This document shows, one piece after another, positions 1-8,712 of a DNA stretch of 38,173 bases. The notes under the pieces are model-generated. The model saw only the letters and a program-made list of their open reading frames with translations, made no database searches and was not told where the DNA came from. A program made the position numbers and the translations under genes. Origin of the DNA: a virus. The DNA lies in the IMG/VR virus record IMGVR_UViG_3300046530_000143, positions 1 through 38,173 of that record; one strand, written 5' to 3'. Position 1 is the stretch's first letter. The number at the start of each line of letters is the position of its first letter.

Positions 1-567
1 ACTGATGAACTGCTCCGTCAGGGCATCATTGGGCGAGTTGAAGGCTTTGACGTAGGTCAGTCGGCACAGCTTAAGCCCATCACCAAGGGCACTGGCGCTG
101 GCTGGCTGGTTAACAGCACCGGCCTGGTCATCGGATCAGTGTCGATTCCTGTAGACACTGGCACCGGCACCATCTTGGCCGGCGACGCCATCACCTTTGC
201 AGGCGATCCGAACGTCTACATGGTGACCGGTGCGCTCTCGGGCGGCGTTGTCACGATCGGCGGTCCTGGCCTGCTGACTCCAATCGCTGATAACACCGCG
301 ATTACTGTCGGCAACAGCTATCGCCCAAGCGTGGCATTTGCTCGTTCCGCGTTGGTTCTGGCTGCGCGTCAGCCGGCCATGCCTGTTGGGCTGGATGGTA
401 AAGCCATCGACGCCGCCGACGACGTGATGACTGTCACCGATCCAGTGTCGGGCCTGAACTTCCAGCTGGTGCAGTACCGCCAGTATCGCCAGATCTACTG
501 GGAGATCGCACTGGCTTGGGGTGTGAAAGCCGTCAAGCCAGATCACATCGCGGTCCTGCGCGGTTAA
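1..567 (+). CDS. Major capsid protein, P22 coat-like (5' partial)
   Basis: The reading frame is open from base 1, so the gene begins outside the window; 188 C-terminal residues are present. The end of the protein (FARSALVLAARQPAMPVG, then a stretch ending in WGVKAVKPDHIAVLRG) resembles the C-terminus of P22 coat (gene 5) family capsid proteins, in which a strand-rich tail follows the HK97-like core. It would build the icosahedral shell. Its place just upstream of head-completion genes supports this. The alternative is another HK97-fold capsid protein. The opposite-strand frame here is a shadow. Confidence 0.8.
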   Translation, partial: TDELLRQGIIGRVEGFDVGQSAQLKPITKGTGAGWLVNSTGLVIGSVSIPVDTGTGTILAGDAITFAGDPNVYMVTGALSGGVVTIGGPGLLTPIADNTAITVGNSYRPSVAFARSALVLAARQPAMPVGLDGKAIDAADDVMTVTDPVSGLNFQLVQYRQYRQIYWEIALAWGVKAVKPDHIAVLRG

Positions 568-634
568 CTCACCGCAATCGAGTGTGCAGCGGGTTCGCTC
601 GCTGCCGCCTCTGACATCATTCGAGGAAATGAAA

Positions 635-1054
635 ATGACCAAGAAGACTACCGAACAGAAAGCCGCTGATGCTCAGCAGGTTGCTGACGACCTGCAAGCG
701 AAGGCCGACGCTGCCACCATTTCGCCGGAACAGGCCAAAGCAGATGACGCGGCGCAGAAGGCCGATGATCTTCTGGCTCGAGCCCAGGAAGAAACAGGCA
801 ACGACGAGCGTACTGCCGATGAAACGCTGGCCGGCGAGGTGAACGTCATCGATCCGAAGCTACCTGCGGGTGATCACGATGCCCAGGTATTCGGCAATGT
901 GCCTCAGAATCCGGCCCCTGCGCCGGGTCTTGAACCTGCGGTCGAAACAGTCCGGATGGTCAACGACAAGCCAGACGGCACGCAGGCATTCGCCGATGTG
1001 CATCCGGAAATGACTGGCGACTATGCCCGGGCTGGCTGGCGCCTTGCAGAGTAA
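635..1054 (+). CDS. Small acidic head-region protein, unknown function
   Basis: The protein has 139 residues. The start at 635 is chosen because GAGG at 623-626 lies about 8 bases upstream; an ATG at 629 is also in frame. The first half is rich in Ala, Lys, Asp and Gln (KAADAQQVADDLQAKADAA) and probably forms a coiled coil. The second half is Pro- and Gly-rich and ends in YARAGWRLAE. Genes in this position between coat and connector often encode accessory head or decoration proteins, but no family is recognised. It is co-directional with the morphogenesis operon. Confidence 0.7.
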   Translation: MTKKTTEQKAADAQQVADDLQAKADAATISPEQAKADDAAQKADDLLARAQEETGNDERTADETLAGEVNVIDPKLPAGDHDAQVFGNVPQNPAPAPGLEPAVETVRMVNDKPDGTQAFADVHPEMTGDYARAGWRLAE

Positions 1055-1109
1055 AACAAGCCCGCGTTGCTCTTAGCGGCGCGGCACTCAAATAAAAGGG
1101 AGGTCTGCT

Positions 1110-1604
1110 GTGTCCTTGATCATAGAAACGGGCGCAGGCCTACCTGACGCCGAGAGCTTCGCCACTGCTGCGGAGCTGTCGGATTACGCTGCCAAGTTTG
1201 GCAAAACTATTCCTGCGGACGAGCCTGGGCAAGAGGCGGTGCTTCGACGCGCCGCCCTCCAGATGAACGCTCTACAGTGGAAAGGCTGCGCGATCAACCG
1301 TGATCAGGCGCTGGCCTGGCCGCGACTTGGCGTCTGCCGGAATGGCTTCGACCTGCCATCTGACGCAATCCCCGCGCAAGTGAAGGCCGGCCAGATGGCT
1401 TTGGCGGCGGAAATTCATGGTGATGACCTGGCAGATCCTGCAACCAAGCAAGGCGCGATCACGGAAGAGACTGTCGGCCCCATCACCACCAAGTTCGCGG
1501 CAGCCAGCGCCGTCATCACCAAGGCGGCCGCCATTCGGCAGTCATACGCCCAATTCACCGGGCTCGTTCAGTCGAGCGGGCAGGTCAAACTGAGTCGATC
1601 CTGA
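1110..1604 (+). CDS. Head-tail connector / DnaT-like head completion protein
   Basis: The protein has 164 residues. It starts with GTG preceded by a strong AAAGGGAGGT ribosome binding site. The N-terminus (SLIIETGAGLPDAESFATA) and the helical body with ALAWPRLGV match the phage family annotated as putative DnaT-like ssDNA-binding protein. In siphophages that family sits where the gp6-type connector belongs. The likely role is an adaptor ring between portal and tail. Its stop overlaps the next start (TGATG), so the two are translationally coupled. The DnaT name is historical and the function here is inferred from position. Confidence 0.7.
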   Translation: MSLIIETGAGLPDAESFATAAELSDYAAKFGKTIPADEPGQEAVLRRAALQMNALQWKGCAINRDQALAWPRLGVCRNGFDLPSDAIPAQVKAGQMALAAEIHGDDLADPATKQGAITEETVGPITTKFAAASAVITKAAAIRQSYAQFTGLVQSSGQVKLSRS

Positions 1605-1993
1605 TGGCCGATATCTACGACCGCGCGAAAGCTACCGTAGCCCGCAACTTGAGGCCTCGATCGCAAGGTGGCAATGGGCTGGAGCTGACGCTGGTCAAGA
1701 CAACGCAAGGCGAGTACGACCCAATCACCGGAGGCAGCACGCCAACGATGCAGAATTACGACGGGTCGGGCTTCCGCGAGAACTACCAGCAGTCCGACAT
1801 CGACGGCACCCGGATCAAGCAGGGTGACTTCAAGATTCTGATTTCTCCGGTGCTGCTGAATGGCTCTGATATGCCAAAGCCCGAGAGTCAGGACAGCATC
1901 CTCTTCGATGGCGACATCTACACCATCCAGAACGTCGACCCTTGGGATTACGCAGGGCTGGCGGTCGGATACAGCGTGCAGGCCCGAAAATGA
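1604..1993 (+). CDS. Head closure (stopper) protein
   Basis: The protein has 129 residues, starts inside the stop codon of the preceding gene, and its own stop overlaps the next start (ATGA). Its size, a strand-rich C-terminal half (FKILISPVLLNG, SILFDGDIYTIQNV) and its place between connector and neck genes fit the small beta-barrel head-closure proteins of siphophages, which plug the portal and dock the tail. No diagnostic motif is seen, so the call rests mainly on order and fold impression. Confidence 0.6.
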   Translation: MADIYDRAKATVARNLRPRSQGGNGLELTLVKTTQGEYDPITGGSTPTMQNYDGSGFRENYQQSDIDGTRIKQGDFKILISPVLLNGSDMPKPESQDSILFDGDIYTIQNVDPWDYAGLAVGYSVQARK

Positions 1994-2625
1994 GCTTCAG
2001 CCTTGACCTCAAAGCGTTCGTGGAGAAGGCCAAGGTCAACGCCGAAACCGTGGTAAAGAAGGTGTCGTTGGATCTGGTCTACTCGGTCATTGACCGATCG
2101 CCTGTCGGCAATCCTGAATTGTGGGCGGCGAACCTTGCCTACCGCGAGAAGAACACCCGAGAGGCTGACAACTACGACTTCAAGGTCGCGGCACGCAATA
2201 CGGTGATCAATCTCTCCGAGTCCAATTTCACCAAGTCTGGGAAGCTGAGAAAGGGCGTCAAGTACGCCAAGCCACTGACCAAGGCCGAGCGGGTCCAGAA
2301 CTTCGATGTTAACGGGCTTATCTCCGGCAAGGGATATACCGGCGGCCGGTTCAGGGGCAACTGGCAGGTGACTTTCGATTCACCGGCGACTGGGCAACTC
2401 GATCTGATCGACCCGCGCGGCAGTGAAGCGAAGGGGGATGCCTCGGCGCTGATCCAGTCCTTCAGCAGCGAGGTCGGCACCATCTGGCTGATCAATAACT
2501 TGCCCTACGGCCCGCGCCTTGAGTACGAAGCCTGGTCGAAACAGGCGCCGGCCGGGATGGTCCGCGTCTCGGTTACAGAATTCCAAACCTACATCAACAA
2601 CGCCGTCTCGGGACTTGAGAAATGA
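1990..2625 (+). CDS. Neck / tail completion protein, HK97 gp10-like
   Basis: The protein has 211 residues. ATG at 1990 is chosen because it overlaps the upstream stop, rather than a longer in-frame start at 1942. The N-terminus has a helix (LKAFVEKAKVNAETVVKKV) followed by a DRSPVGNPELW segment, and the middle holds GGRFRGNWQVTF. The DxSPVxTGxxRxNW pattern is common in HK97 gp10-type neck proteins. The role would be joining tail to head. It overlaps the tail terminator gene by 4 bases. Confidence 0.7.
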   Translation: MSFSLDLKAFVEKAKVNAETVVKKVSLDLVYSVIDRSPVGNPELWAANLAYREKNTREADNYDFKVAARNTVINLSESNFTKSGKLRKGVKYAKPLTKAERVQNFDVNGLISGKGYTGGRFRGNWQVTFDSPATGQLDLIDPRGSEAKGDASALIQSFSSEVGTIWLINNLPYGPRLEYEAWSKQAPAGMVRVSVTEFQTYINNAVSGLEK

Positions 2626-3041
2626 GCGACAGGCTGATTCGTGCGGCATTTGAGAGCCGCCTCAACACCTGGGCGAATGCCAGAACACCCAAGCTGCCAA
2701 TCGCATTCGAGGACGTGGCATTCACGCCGCCGGCGGATGGCGGGACCTACCTGCAGGCGTACCTGCTGCCCGCCGCCGTCGACAGCATCGACCTTGAAGG
2801 CGTGCATCGACTGTTTCAGGGCGTGTTCCAAATCAATGTCGTCACCAACGCCGGTAGCGGCCGGGGTGCGGCTTCTGGAATCTCCGACGAGATCCGCGCG
2901 CTGTTTCCGAACAACCTTGGCGTGACTCAGGGGGGGCTGACGGTATTCGTCATGACGCCGCTCTCAACGGCGGCAGCCATCCAGGGTGATACCACCACAT
3001 CACTGCCGACATCGTTCCGATACCGGGCAGACACCTTTTAA
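2622..3041 (+). CDS. Tail terminator protein (DUF4128-like)
   Basis: The protein has 139 residues and its start overlaps the preceding stop. The sequence fits the DUF4128 / phage tail terminator family (lambda gpU-like): an N-terminal helix (IRAAFESRLNTWANA), strands around YLQAYLLPA and FQGVFQINVV, and a C-terminal TSFRYRAD. This protein caps the growing tail tube and joins it to the neck. It closes the first co-translated block; a strong stem-loop follows before the tail tube gene. Confidence 0.75.
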   Translation: MSDRLIRAAFESRLNTWANARTPKLPIAFEDVAFTPPADGGTYLQAYLLPAAVDSIDLEGVHRLFQGVFQINVVTNAGSGRGAASGISDEIRALFPNNLGVTQGGLTVFVMTPLSTAAAIQGDTTTSLPTSFRYRADTF

Positions 3042-3061
3042 CCCGCCCATTGGGCACACCC

Positions 3062-3091
3062 GAACCCTGCCAAGTGCAGGGTTCTTCATTT
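3062..3091 (+). terminator. Stem-loop before the tail tube gene
   Basis: A perfect 9-bp stem (GAACCCTGC at 3062-3070, GCAGGGTTC at 3076-3084) with loop CAAGT is followed by TTCATTT. It could be a partial terminator or a processing site setting tail tube mRNA levels. The U-tract is short, so termination is probably leaky. Confidence 0.55.
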
Positions 3092-3113
3092 CTGTGAAGA
3101 GGAAAACAACCCC

Positions 3114-3776
3114 ATGGGCTACAAACTCCCCAACGGCGCAACGATCCAGCACGCAGCGACCTACGCTGCCGAATTGGCGTTCAGCGCAATCACGAATGCC
3201 TCCGAGGCGGTGGCCACCGTGACTGGCGGTACCCTCTCGGCAGGCGACATCGTTCTCGTCACCTCCGCATGGTCTCGACTTAACAACCGCGTCGTTCGAG
3301 TCAAGGCTGCGACGACCACGGCAATCACTCTGGAAGGTGTTGACACCACTGACACGCAGCTCTATCCAGTCGGGAGTGGCGTGGGTACTTTGAAAAAGAT
3401 CCTCACCTGGGTCGCTGTACCGCAGGTAGTCGATGTGGCCTATTCCGGGGGCGATCAGAACTACACCGACGTCGTCTTTCTGGAAGATGACCAGGGACGG
3501 CAAATTCCCACTGACAAGGCGGCATCGAGCATGGCGCTCACCATTGCTGACGATCCAGCGCTGCCGCATAACGCCGTACTGTCAAAAGCCGACTCCGGCA
3601 AGCAGATCCAAGCCGCACGAATGAACCTGCCGGGCAACGACACCATCTTCTACGGCACCTACACCTCGTTTTCCAAGCAGCCAACCATCACTCGCAACAA
3701 CGTGATGGCCCGCACGGTGAACTTGGCGCTGCAGGCCGAGCCGACCCGGTACACCACTGTAGCGGGCGGGGCGTAA
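3114..3776 (+). CDS. Major tail tube protein
   Basis: The protein has 220 residues with AGAGGAAAAC upstream of the start. It is strand-rich throughout (ATVTGGTLSAGDIVLVTSAW and following) and has a C-terminal region like the Phage_tail_3 tail-tube family. It forms stacked rings of the non-contractile tail. It lies between the tail terminator and the chaperone genes, the canonical place. It has its own leader with a stem-loop and probably very high expression. Only 3 bases separate it from the chaperone gene. Confidence 0.8.
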   Translation: MGYKLPNGATIQHAATYAAELAFSAITNASEAVATVTGGTLSAGDIVLVTSAWSRLNNRVVRVKAATTTAITLEGVDTTDTQLYPVGSGVGTLKKILTWVAVPQVVDVAYSGGDQNYTDVVFLEDDQGRQIPTDKAASSMALTIADDPALPHNAVLSKADSGKQIQAARMNLPGNDTIFYGTYTSFSKQPTITRNNVMARTVNLALQAEPTRYTTVAGGA

Positions 3777-3779
3777 TCC

Positions 3780-4169
3780 ATGGCGAGGTTCAAGATTGCC
3801 CAAAACCCGACCTTCAAGGCGGACGTGGACATTCCTCGCGTTGGCGGGACGGTGCAGGCTGTTCCGTTCGAGTTCAAATACCGCGACCGCGAGGAACTCG
3901 CGGAATTGTTCGCGAACTGGAACAAGGCGGCCAGGGATGACCAGGAACGGCTGAAGGATCTCGGTGATGACATCACCATCGTGGATGTGACCCTGGCTGA
4001 CATCGACCGCCAGGTAAAGCAAGTCAGCGAACTGGTCGTGGGCTGGGGCTTCGATGACAAGCTGTCGCCGGAGACCATCCGTGCTCTGGTCAACACCTCG
4101 GCCGGCGCGGCTGATGCAATCGTCAAGGCATATCAGAACGCTTTTGCTGTGGCTCGCCTGGGAAACTGA
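3780..4169 (+). CDS. Tail assembly chaperone (lambda G-like)
   Basis: The protein has 129 residues. The sequence (FKIAQNPTFKADVDIPRVGG near the start, then charged helices to the end) resembles the Phage_TAC family of tail assembly chaperones. It would bind the tape measure protein and recruit tail tube subunits. Its last codons contain the slippery heptamer GGGAAAC just before the UGA stop, so a fraction of ribosomes should shift -1 and add the downstream frame, giving a 236-residue GT-type product. See the separate frameshift entry. Confidence 0.8.
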   Translation: MARFKIAQNPTFKADVDIPRVGGTVQAVPFEFKYRDREELAELFANWNKAARDDQERLKDLGDDITIVDVTLADIDRQVKQVSELVVGWGFDDKLSPETIRALVNTSAGAADAIVKAYQNAFAVARLGN

Positions 4170-4206
4170 AGGAGGTATCGCAGGCGCTGCACCAGCCTGC
4201 GATGCC
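4160..4206 (+). promoter_or_regulatory. Programmed -1 ribosomal frameshift site (G/GT type)
   Basis: GGGAAAC at 4160-4166 is in the correct phase: zero-frame codons are GGA and AAC, immediately followed by UGA at 4167. After a -1 shift the frame reads CUG AAG GAG and stays open to 4489. A 12-bp stem (4174-4185 with 4195-4206, one G-U pair, 9-base loop) starts 7 bases after the heptamer, the spacing typical of stimulatory structures. Lambda uses GGGAAAG for the same gene pair. Confidence 0.85.
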
Positions 4207-4489
4207 GCAAGATCAGATGGCGCTATTTGGCGTCACCGCTGCTGACTTCGACGACGTTGTCGAGGTTCTTCCTGACAACTGGCCAGCGTTCGTCGTCATG
4301 GAGGCCATGGGTACTCAGTGGCGCACCGGCATGGGTGGCGCCACTGGCCTGGACTATGCCGTTGTGCCAGCCGTCATGTCGCTTGTCGGCATCCCCAAGA
4401 AAACCACCAACCAGGTATTCCAGGATCTTCGGATCATGGAGGCTGAGGCCCTGGCCGTGATGGCTGAAGCCCGAGACACAAGCCCGTAG
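4202..4489 (+). CDS. T domain of the tail assembly chaperone fusion (DUF1799-like)
   Basis: The sequence from 4202 gives 95 residues. It resembles DUF1799 (ALFGVTAADFDDVVEVLPD, then an AMGTQWRTGMGG segment), the usual downstream partner of this chaperone. It lies in the -1 frame of the upstream gene, and the frame is open back to the slippery site, so the natural product is probably a fusion with 107 residues added after the shift. The ATG at 4202 sits within the 3' arm of the stem and lacks a properly spaced ribosome binding site, so independent initiation is doubtful. Confidence 0.8.
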   Translation: MPQDQMALFGVTAADFDDVVEVLPDNWPAFVVMEAMGTQWRTGMGGATGLDYAVVPAVMSLVGIPKKTTNQVFQDLRIMEAEALAVMAEARDTSP

Positions 4490-4509
4490 CGGCATATCAA
4501 GGTGAATCA

Positions 4510-7500
4510 ATGGATATCGCATCGCTCGGCATAAGCATCGATACGTCGGACGTTGCAAAGGCATCCACTGACCTCGACAAGCTGGTCGACGTCGGTGAGA
4601 AGGCAGAAAAGGCAGCTGATGATGTCACCACGGGGTTCAAGAAGACCGCTGACGCCGCTGACAAGCTGGCAGAGGCAGAGGCCCGTGCTGCGCAAGCAAC
4701 CGCCGATGCCAAGGCCCGCCTGCTGGAAACAGCCAAAACCTCCCTGCAGAACAGCGAGTACTATCAGCGCCTGACCACCAGCGTCGCCAGCACTGCCGGT
4801 GCGATGGACGTCAGCCGCGATTCGACTGCGAGCCTGCTCGCGCTCCAGAAGCGTATGCAGGCAGAGTCGGACGCTCTTGTCGGCACAACTCAGCAGCAAG
4901 CCAAAGCCGCCAAGGAAGCCGCGGCGGCTACTGGCGTCCAGGCTGAGGGGTTGCAGGCGCTGCTGGGCAAGATCAGCCCTGCATTGGCGGCGCTGCAAAA
5001 GCTGGACGATCAACAGGAGCTGCTGAACAAGCACCGCGCCGAAGGCAACATTGGCGAGGATGATTTCAAAACCTTTTCCGCATCTATCGACGCCGCCCGG
5101 CAGAAGGTCAAAGGCCTGGGCGACGAGACATCGAAGTTCAGCCTGAACACCAAAGGCGCGCGCGAGAACGTCCTGCAGTTGGGCAACGCCCTGGCCGAAG
5201 GCAACTTTCGTGTGGCCGCTCACAATCTGTTGGAGATCGGGACCAGCGCCGGGGCGTCGGCACTGCGAATCGCAGCCATTGCCGCACCCCTTGCTTTGGT
5301 CGCAGCTGGCGTCATTGGTCTGGCCGTTGCTTACGAAAAGGGCGCTGCCGAGTCAGATGAGTACAACAAGCAACTGATCCTGACCGGCAACTACGCCGGC
5401 ACGAGCGCGGGTCAGCTTGCAAACGTGGCTCGGCAAGTGAGCACCACGGTAGGCACCACCGGTGCTGCCGCTGCAGCTCTGGCGCAGTTGGCAGGGTCCG
5501 GCAAGATCGCCAGCGGTAGTTTCCAGGAAATCACAGAAGCGGCACTGGAGATGGAAAAGGCGACCGGTAAGTCGGTTGAATCCACTATCGCCGAGTTCGT
5601 GAAGATCGCCGATGACCCGGTAGCTGCCGCTAAATCGTTAAACGATCAGTACCACTTTCTTACCGCGTCGGTTTACTCGCAGATTGTCGCGCTGAAGGAG
5701 CAGGGCGATTCGATCGGTGCGACAAAGCTGTTGACCGACACCTACGCGGAAACGGTATCAACGCGCGCGGGCGAAATCACTAAGAACCTCGGGCTGATTG
5801 AACGCGGCTGGAACGCAATCAAGGGCGCGGCGGCGGGGGCGCTGGATGCGACGCTTAATGTCGGGCGCGAACAAACACTGGAACAGCAGATAGCCATTCT
5901 GCAGAAGCGGATTAACACACCGTCCAGCTACGATGCAATTCCGATCATTGGCGAAGATAATCCTGACCTGACGAAAACCGGCTCCACTAAAGAGCAAGAT
6001 CAGTCGCGGCTCAATTTCCTGCTGTTGCAGCGTGATGCCGAAGCATCGAGGACCAAGTACGTTGGTGATAGGGTCAAGGCAGAGCAAGACTCCATCGAGG
6101 CGATGGGCAAGGTTGACGCCCTTGCCAAGTCGTCATGGACCAACGAGCAAAAACGCGTCGAGGCGGTCAAGGAGTACAAAAAGTGGCTGGACGACATCCG
6201 GAAAACCGATCCGAATGACTCCCGGCTCAGTCAGGCGACCGTCGACAAGAACATCGCCAATATCAACAACAAGTTCAAGGACCCGAAAGGCCCGGCCAAC
6301 CAGCTGAACCTGACCGGGTTCAACGATGCTCAGAACAATCTCAAGTCGATCACCGGTTACTACCAGAACCTCGAAAAGGAACTGGACTCGGCGCAGAAAG
6401 CCGGGCTGGTCTCGGCTGAGTCGTACAGCAGCCAGCGCGTTGCGATCGTTGAGCAGGAGAAGGGCGACCTTACCGCCGCCTACGAGGCTGAAATCGCCGC
6501 CCTACAAGCAGTGCGAGACAAGTCGTCGACAACTGGTGAACAGCGCATCCAGTTGGATCAGAAAATCGCTGACGCCCGGACTAGCATGGTCAAGGCGCAG
6601 AAGGATGCTGACAGCCAACTTGAGGTGCTGGCCAACAACGAAAAAGGCCGGATCGACAAGCAGACCCGCTCGATCACCCAGTACGTGCAGGCACTGGATC
6701 AGCAACAGAAAGCCCTTGAACTTGCCGGTCAGCGTGCGGTGCTCGGTGTCGGTCGCGGTGACCGGCAGAACGCACTCGATGCCCAACTGAACAGTCAGCA
6801 AGACCGGTTCGCTCAGCAGGCACTGGACCTGGCGAACCAGAAGTCAGACCCGTCGCGGAACATGTCGGATGAGGAGTTCGCCAAGAAGTCCCAGGCGCTG
6901 GCCGATGCCAACAAAAAGGCGACCGACCAGATTCGGCAGAACTATGCCGATGTACAGACTGCTCAGGGTGATTGGACCAATGGGGCTACCTCCGCATGGG
7001 AAAACTACCTCGACAGCGCCAAGGATGTTGCGGGACAGACCAAGAGTCTTTTCGGCAATGCCTTCAGCTCCATGGAAGACGCGGTGACGAACTTCGCGCT
7101 TACCGGGAAGCTGTCGTTCGCCGACTTCACGAAGTCTGTGATCTCTGATCTGGCACGGATTGCGGCGCGCAAAGCGACGGCGGGCATCTTCAGCTCGGCT
7201 TTGGGGTTGGTGTCGTCTGCTGCGGGCTCGTATTTCGGCGGCAGCGCGACAGCAGGCTCATCACAGTCCGATTACACCGGCTCAGCATTTCAGGATTACG
7301 TGGCTGGCCAGCGCGCTACCGGCGGCGATGTTGCGCCGAACTCGCTGTACCAAGTGAACGAATTGGGCCCCGAACTCTTCAGTCAGGGCGGGAAGTCCTA
7401 CCTGATGACGGGGGCGGATGGCGGCAGCGTCACTCCGCTGGGGTCTGGTGGGGGCTCGGTCTCTGCCGGTTCTGGAGGGTCTTCCCCCATCACGGTCTCG

Positions 7501-7668
7501 ATCCAGATCAGCGGCGACGGAAACTCTCAGGTAAGCAGCAATACCTCCGGCATGGAGCAGTTCGGCGCCGAGATCGGGCGATTTGTCGAGGCTCGCTACA
7601 AGCAGCTGGAAGCGAAGTCGCTAGGCCCGCAAGGGAATATCCGCAAAGCCATCAATGGGAGGGCGTAA
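4510..7668 (+). CDS. Tail length tape measure protein
   Basis: The protein has 1052 residues. It is alanine-rich and coiled-coil-rich for the first 230 residues. A hydrophobic stretch follows around residues 248-275 (ALRIAAIAAPLALVAAGVIG), as is common in tape measures of the lambda gpH type. The later region (SLFGNAFSSMEDAVTNFALTG) matches the lambda tape measure C-terminal family, and the extreme C-terminus is Gly/Ser-rich. It sets tail length and helps DNA pass the envelope. It is preceded by the chaperone pair and its stop overlaps the next start (TAATG). Read-through of one long frame without breaks argues that it is intact. Confidence 0.92.
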   Translation: MDIASLGISIDTSDVAKASTDLDKLVDVGEKAEKAADDVTTGFKKTADAADKLAEAEARAAQATADAKARLLETAKTSLQNSEYYQRLTTSVASTAGAMDVSRDSTASLLALQKRMQAESDALVGTTQQQAKAAKEAAAATGVQAEGLQALLGKISPALAALQKLDDQQELLNKHRAEGNIGEDDFKTFSASIDAARQKVKGLGDETSKFSLNTKGARENVLQLGNALAEGNFRVAAHNLLEIGTSAGASALRIAAIAAPLALVAAGVIGLAVAYEKGAAESDEYNKQLILTGNYAGTSAGQLANVARQVSTTVGTTGAAAAALAQLAGSGKIASGSFQEITEAALEMEKATGKSVESTIAEFVKIADDPVAAAKSLNDQYHFLTASVYSQIVALKEQGDSIGATKLLTDTYAETVSTRAGEITKNLGLIERGWNAIKGAAAGALDATLNVGREQTLEQQIAILQKRINTPSSYDAIPIIGEDNPDLTKTGSTKEQDQSRLNFLLLQRDAEASRTKYVGDRVKAEQDSIEAMGKVDALAKSSWTNEQKRVEAVKEYKKWLDDIRKTDPNDSRLSQATVDKNIANINNKFKDPKGPANQLNLTGFNDAQNNLKSITGYYQNLEKELDSAQKAGLVSAESYSSQRVAIVEQEKGDLTAAYEAEIAALQAVRDKSSTTGEQRIQLDQKIADARTSMVKAQKDADSQLEVLANNEKGRIDKQTRSITQYVQALDQQQKALELAGQRAVLGVGRGDRQNALDAQLNSQQDRFAQQALDLANQKSDPSRNMSDEEFAKKSQALADANKKATDQIRQNYADVQTAQGDWTNGATSAWENYLDSAKDVAGQTKSLFGNAFSSMEDAVTNFALTGKLSFADFTKSVISDLARIAARKATAGIFSSALGLVSSAAGSYFGGSATAGSSQSDYTGSAFQDYVAGQRATGGDVAPNSLYQVNELGPELFSQGGKSYLMTGADGGSVTPLGSGGGSVSAGSGGSSPITVSIQISGDGNSQVSSNTSGMEQFGAEIGRFVEARYKQLEAKSLGPQGNIRKAINGRA

Positions 7669-8006
7669 TGGCTGACACATTCACCTGGCGCCCTGACAAA
7701 TCGGCGCCGGGCACATTTACTCAGCGCATCCGTTCCGCCCAGTTCGGTCAAGGCTACAAGCAGCGGGCGGCGGACGGGATCAATAATGAAACCCAGTCAT
7801 GGAACTTGACGTTTACCGGCGAGAAGGCACGGATCGCCGCGATTCTGGCGTTCCTTCGGGCCCAGAAGGGGTACAAGGCCTTCATCTGGGCAACGCCGTT
7901 CGACGGCCCCCTTTACTTCACTTGTGACAGCTTTGCCCCGACGGATCTGGGCGGCAACGCATGGTCGCTCACTGCCACCTTTGAACAGACTTACCAGGTG
8001 ACCTGA
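7668..8006 (+). CDS. Minor tail protein M-like
   Basis: The protein has 112 residues. FTWRPDKSAPGTFTQRIRSA followed by FGQGYKQR and, near the end, LTATFEQTYQV is the signature of the phage minor tail (lambda gpM) family. It belongs to the tail-tip complex together with L, K, I and J. Start and stop overlap the neighbouring genes by 1 base each, so it is translationally coupled to the tape measure and L genes. Confidence 0.88.
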   Translation: MADTFTWRPDKSAPGTFTQRIRSAQFGQGYKQRAADGINNETQSWNLTFTGEKARIAAILAFLRAQKGYKAFIWATPFDGPLYFTCDSFAPTDLGGNAWSLTATFEQTYQVT

Positions 8007-8704
8007 TGGCCGAGAGCATTTACGAAGATGTCCAGAAGCTTGAGGCAGGGCAGTACGTTGAGCTGTTCGAGTTGGACCTCAGCGCGATCGCTGGCGACAT
8101 CTACTACTTCCACGGCTACACCAAGCTTGGTGGCATCACTTGGCAGGGCGTGGAGTACTCGCCCTGGCCTATCAAGGTAGATGGCATGGGCATGACCGGG
8201 GAGGGGCAGCAAAGCAACCCGACACTGGCCGTAGGCAATGTCACCGGATTCATCACGGCTCTGTGTGCTACGTATCAGGATTTGATCGACGCGAAGGTTG
8301 TTCGCCACCGGACGCTGGGGCGCTACCTCGATGCCGTCAACTTCCCGGGTGGAAACCCTGAAGCGAATCCGGAGGAGCATTTCACGGATGACATCTACAC
8401 CATCGACCAGAAGCAAGCAGCGGACGCGTCGAACGCGACCTTCATTCTCAAGTCTCCGCTGATCGCCACCGATCGGAAGCTGCCAGGGCGCCAGATCGTT
8501 GCAAACTGCTGCCAGTGGTTGGTGATAGGCGGGTACCGGGGTGCCTACTGCGGCTACACCGGTTCGGCATATTTCACCGACAAGGACGTACCGACCGACG
8601 ATCCTGCCAAAGATATGTGCTCCGGCACCCTCCTTGGCTGCAAGCTGCGCTTCGGCGCGAACAACCCATTGCGCTATGGCTCATACCCGAGCGCTGGATA
8701 TTGA
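8006..8704 (+). CDS. Minor tail protein L-like, Fe-S cluster protein
   Basis: The protein has 232 residues. The N-terminal part is strand-rich, and the C-terminal domain holds cysteines at about residues 168/169, 182, 205 and 212 in a pattern like lambda gpL, whose C-terminal domain binds a 4Fe-4S cluster. The contexts are GAYCGYTG, DMCSGTLLGC and NCCQW. It is a tail-tip component between the tube and the J hub. The next gene starts 8 bases after its stop. Confidence 0.9.
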   Translation: MAESIYEDVQKLEAGQYVELFELDLSAIAGDIYYFHGYTKLGGITWQGVEYSPWPIKVDGMGMTGEGQQSNPTLAVGNVTGFITALCATYQDLIDAKVVRHRTLGRYLDAVNFPGGNPEANPEEHFTDDIYTIDQKQAADASNATFILKSPLIATDRKLPGRQIVANCCQWLVIGGYRGAYCGYTGSAYFTDKDVPTDDPAKDMCSGTLLGCKLRFGANNPLRYGSYPSAGY

Positions 8705-8712
8705 GGTGTTGA

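Noticed and set aside
136-642. 168-residue minus-strand open frame under the coat gene
   Set aside because: Antisense to the coat gene, which has recognisable family sequence; no neighbouring minus-strand genes.
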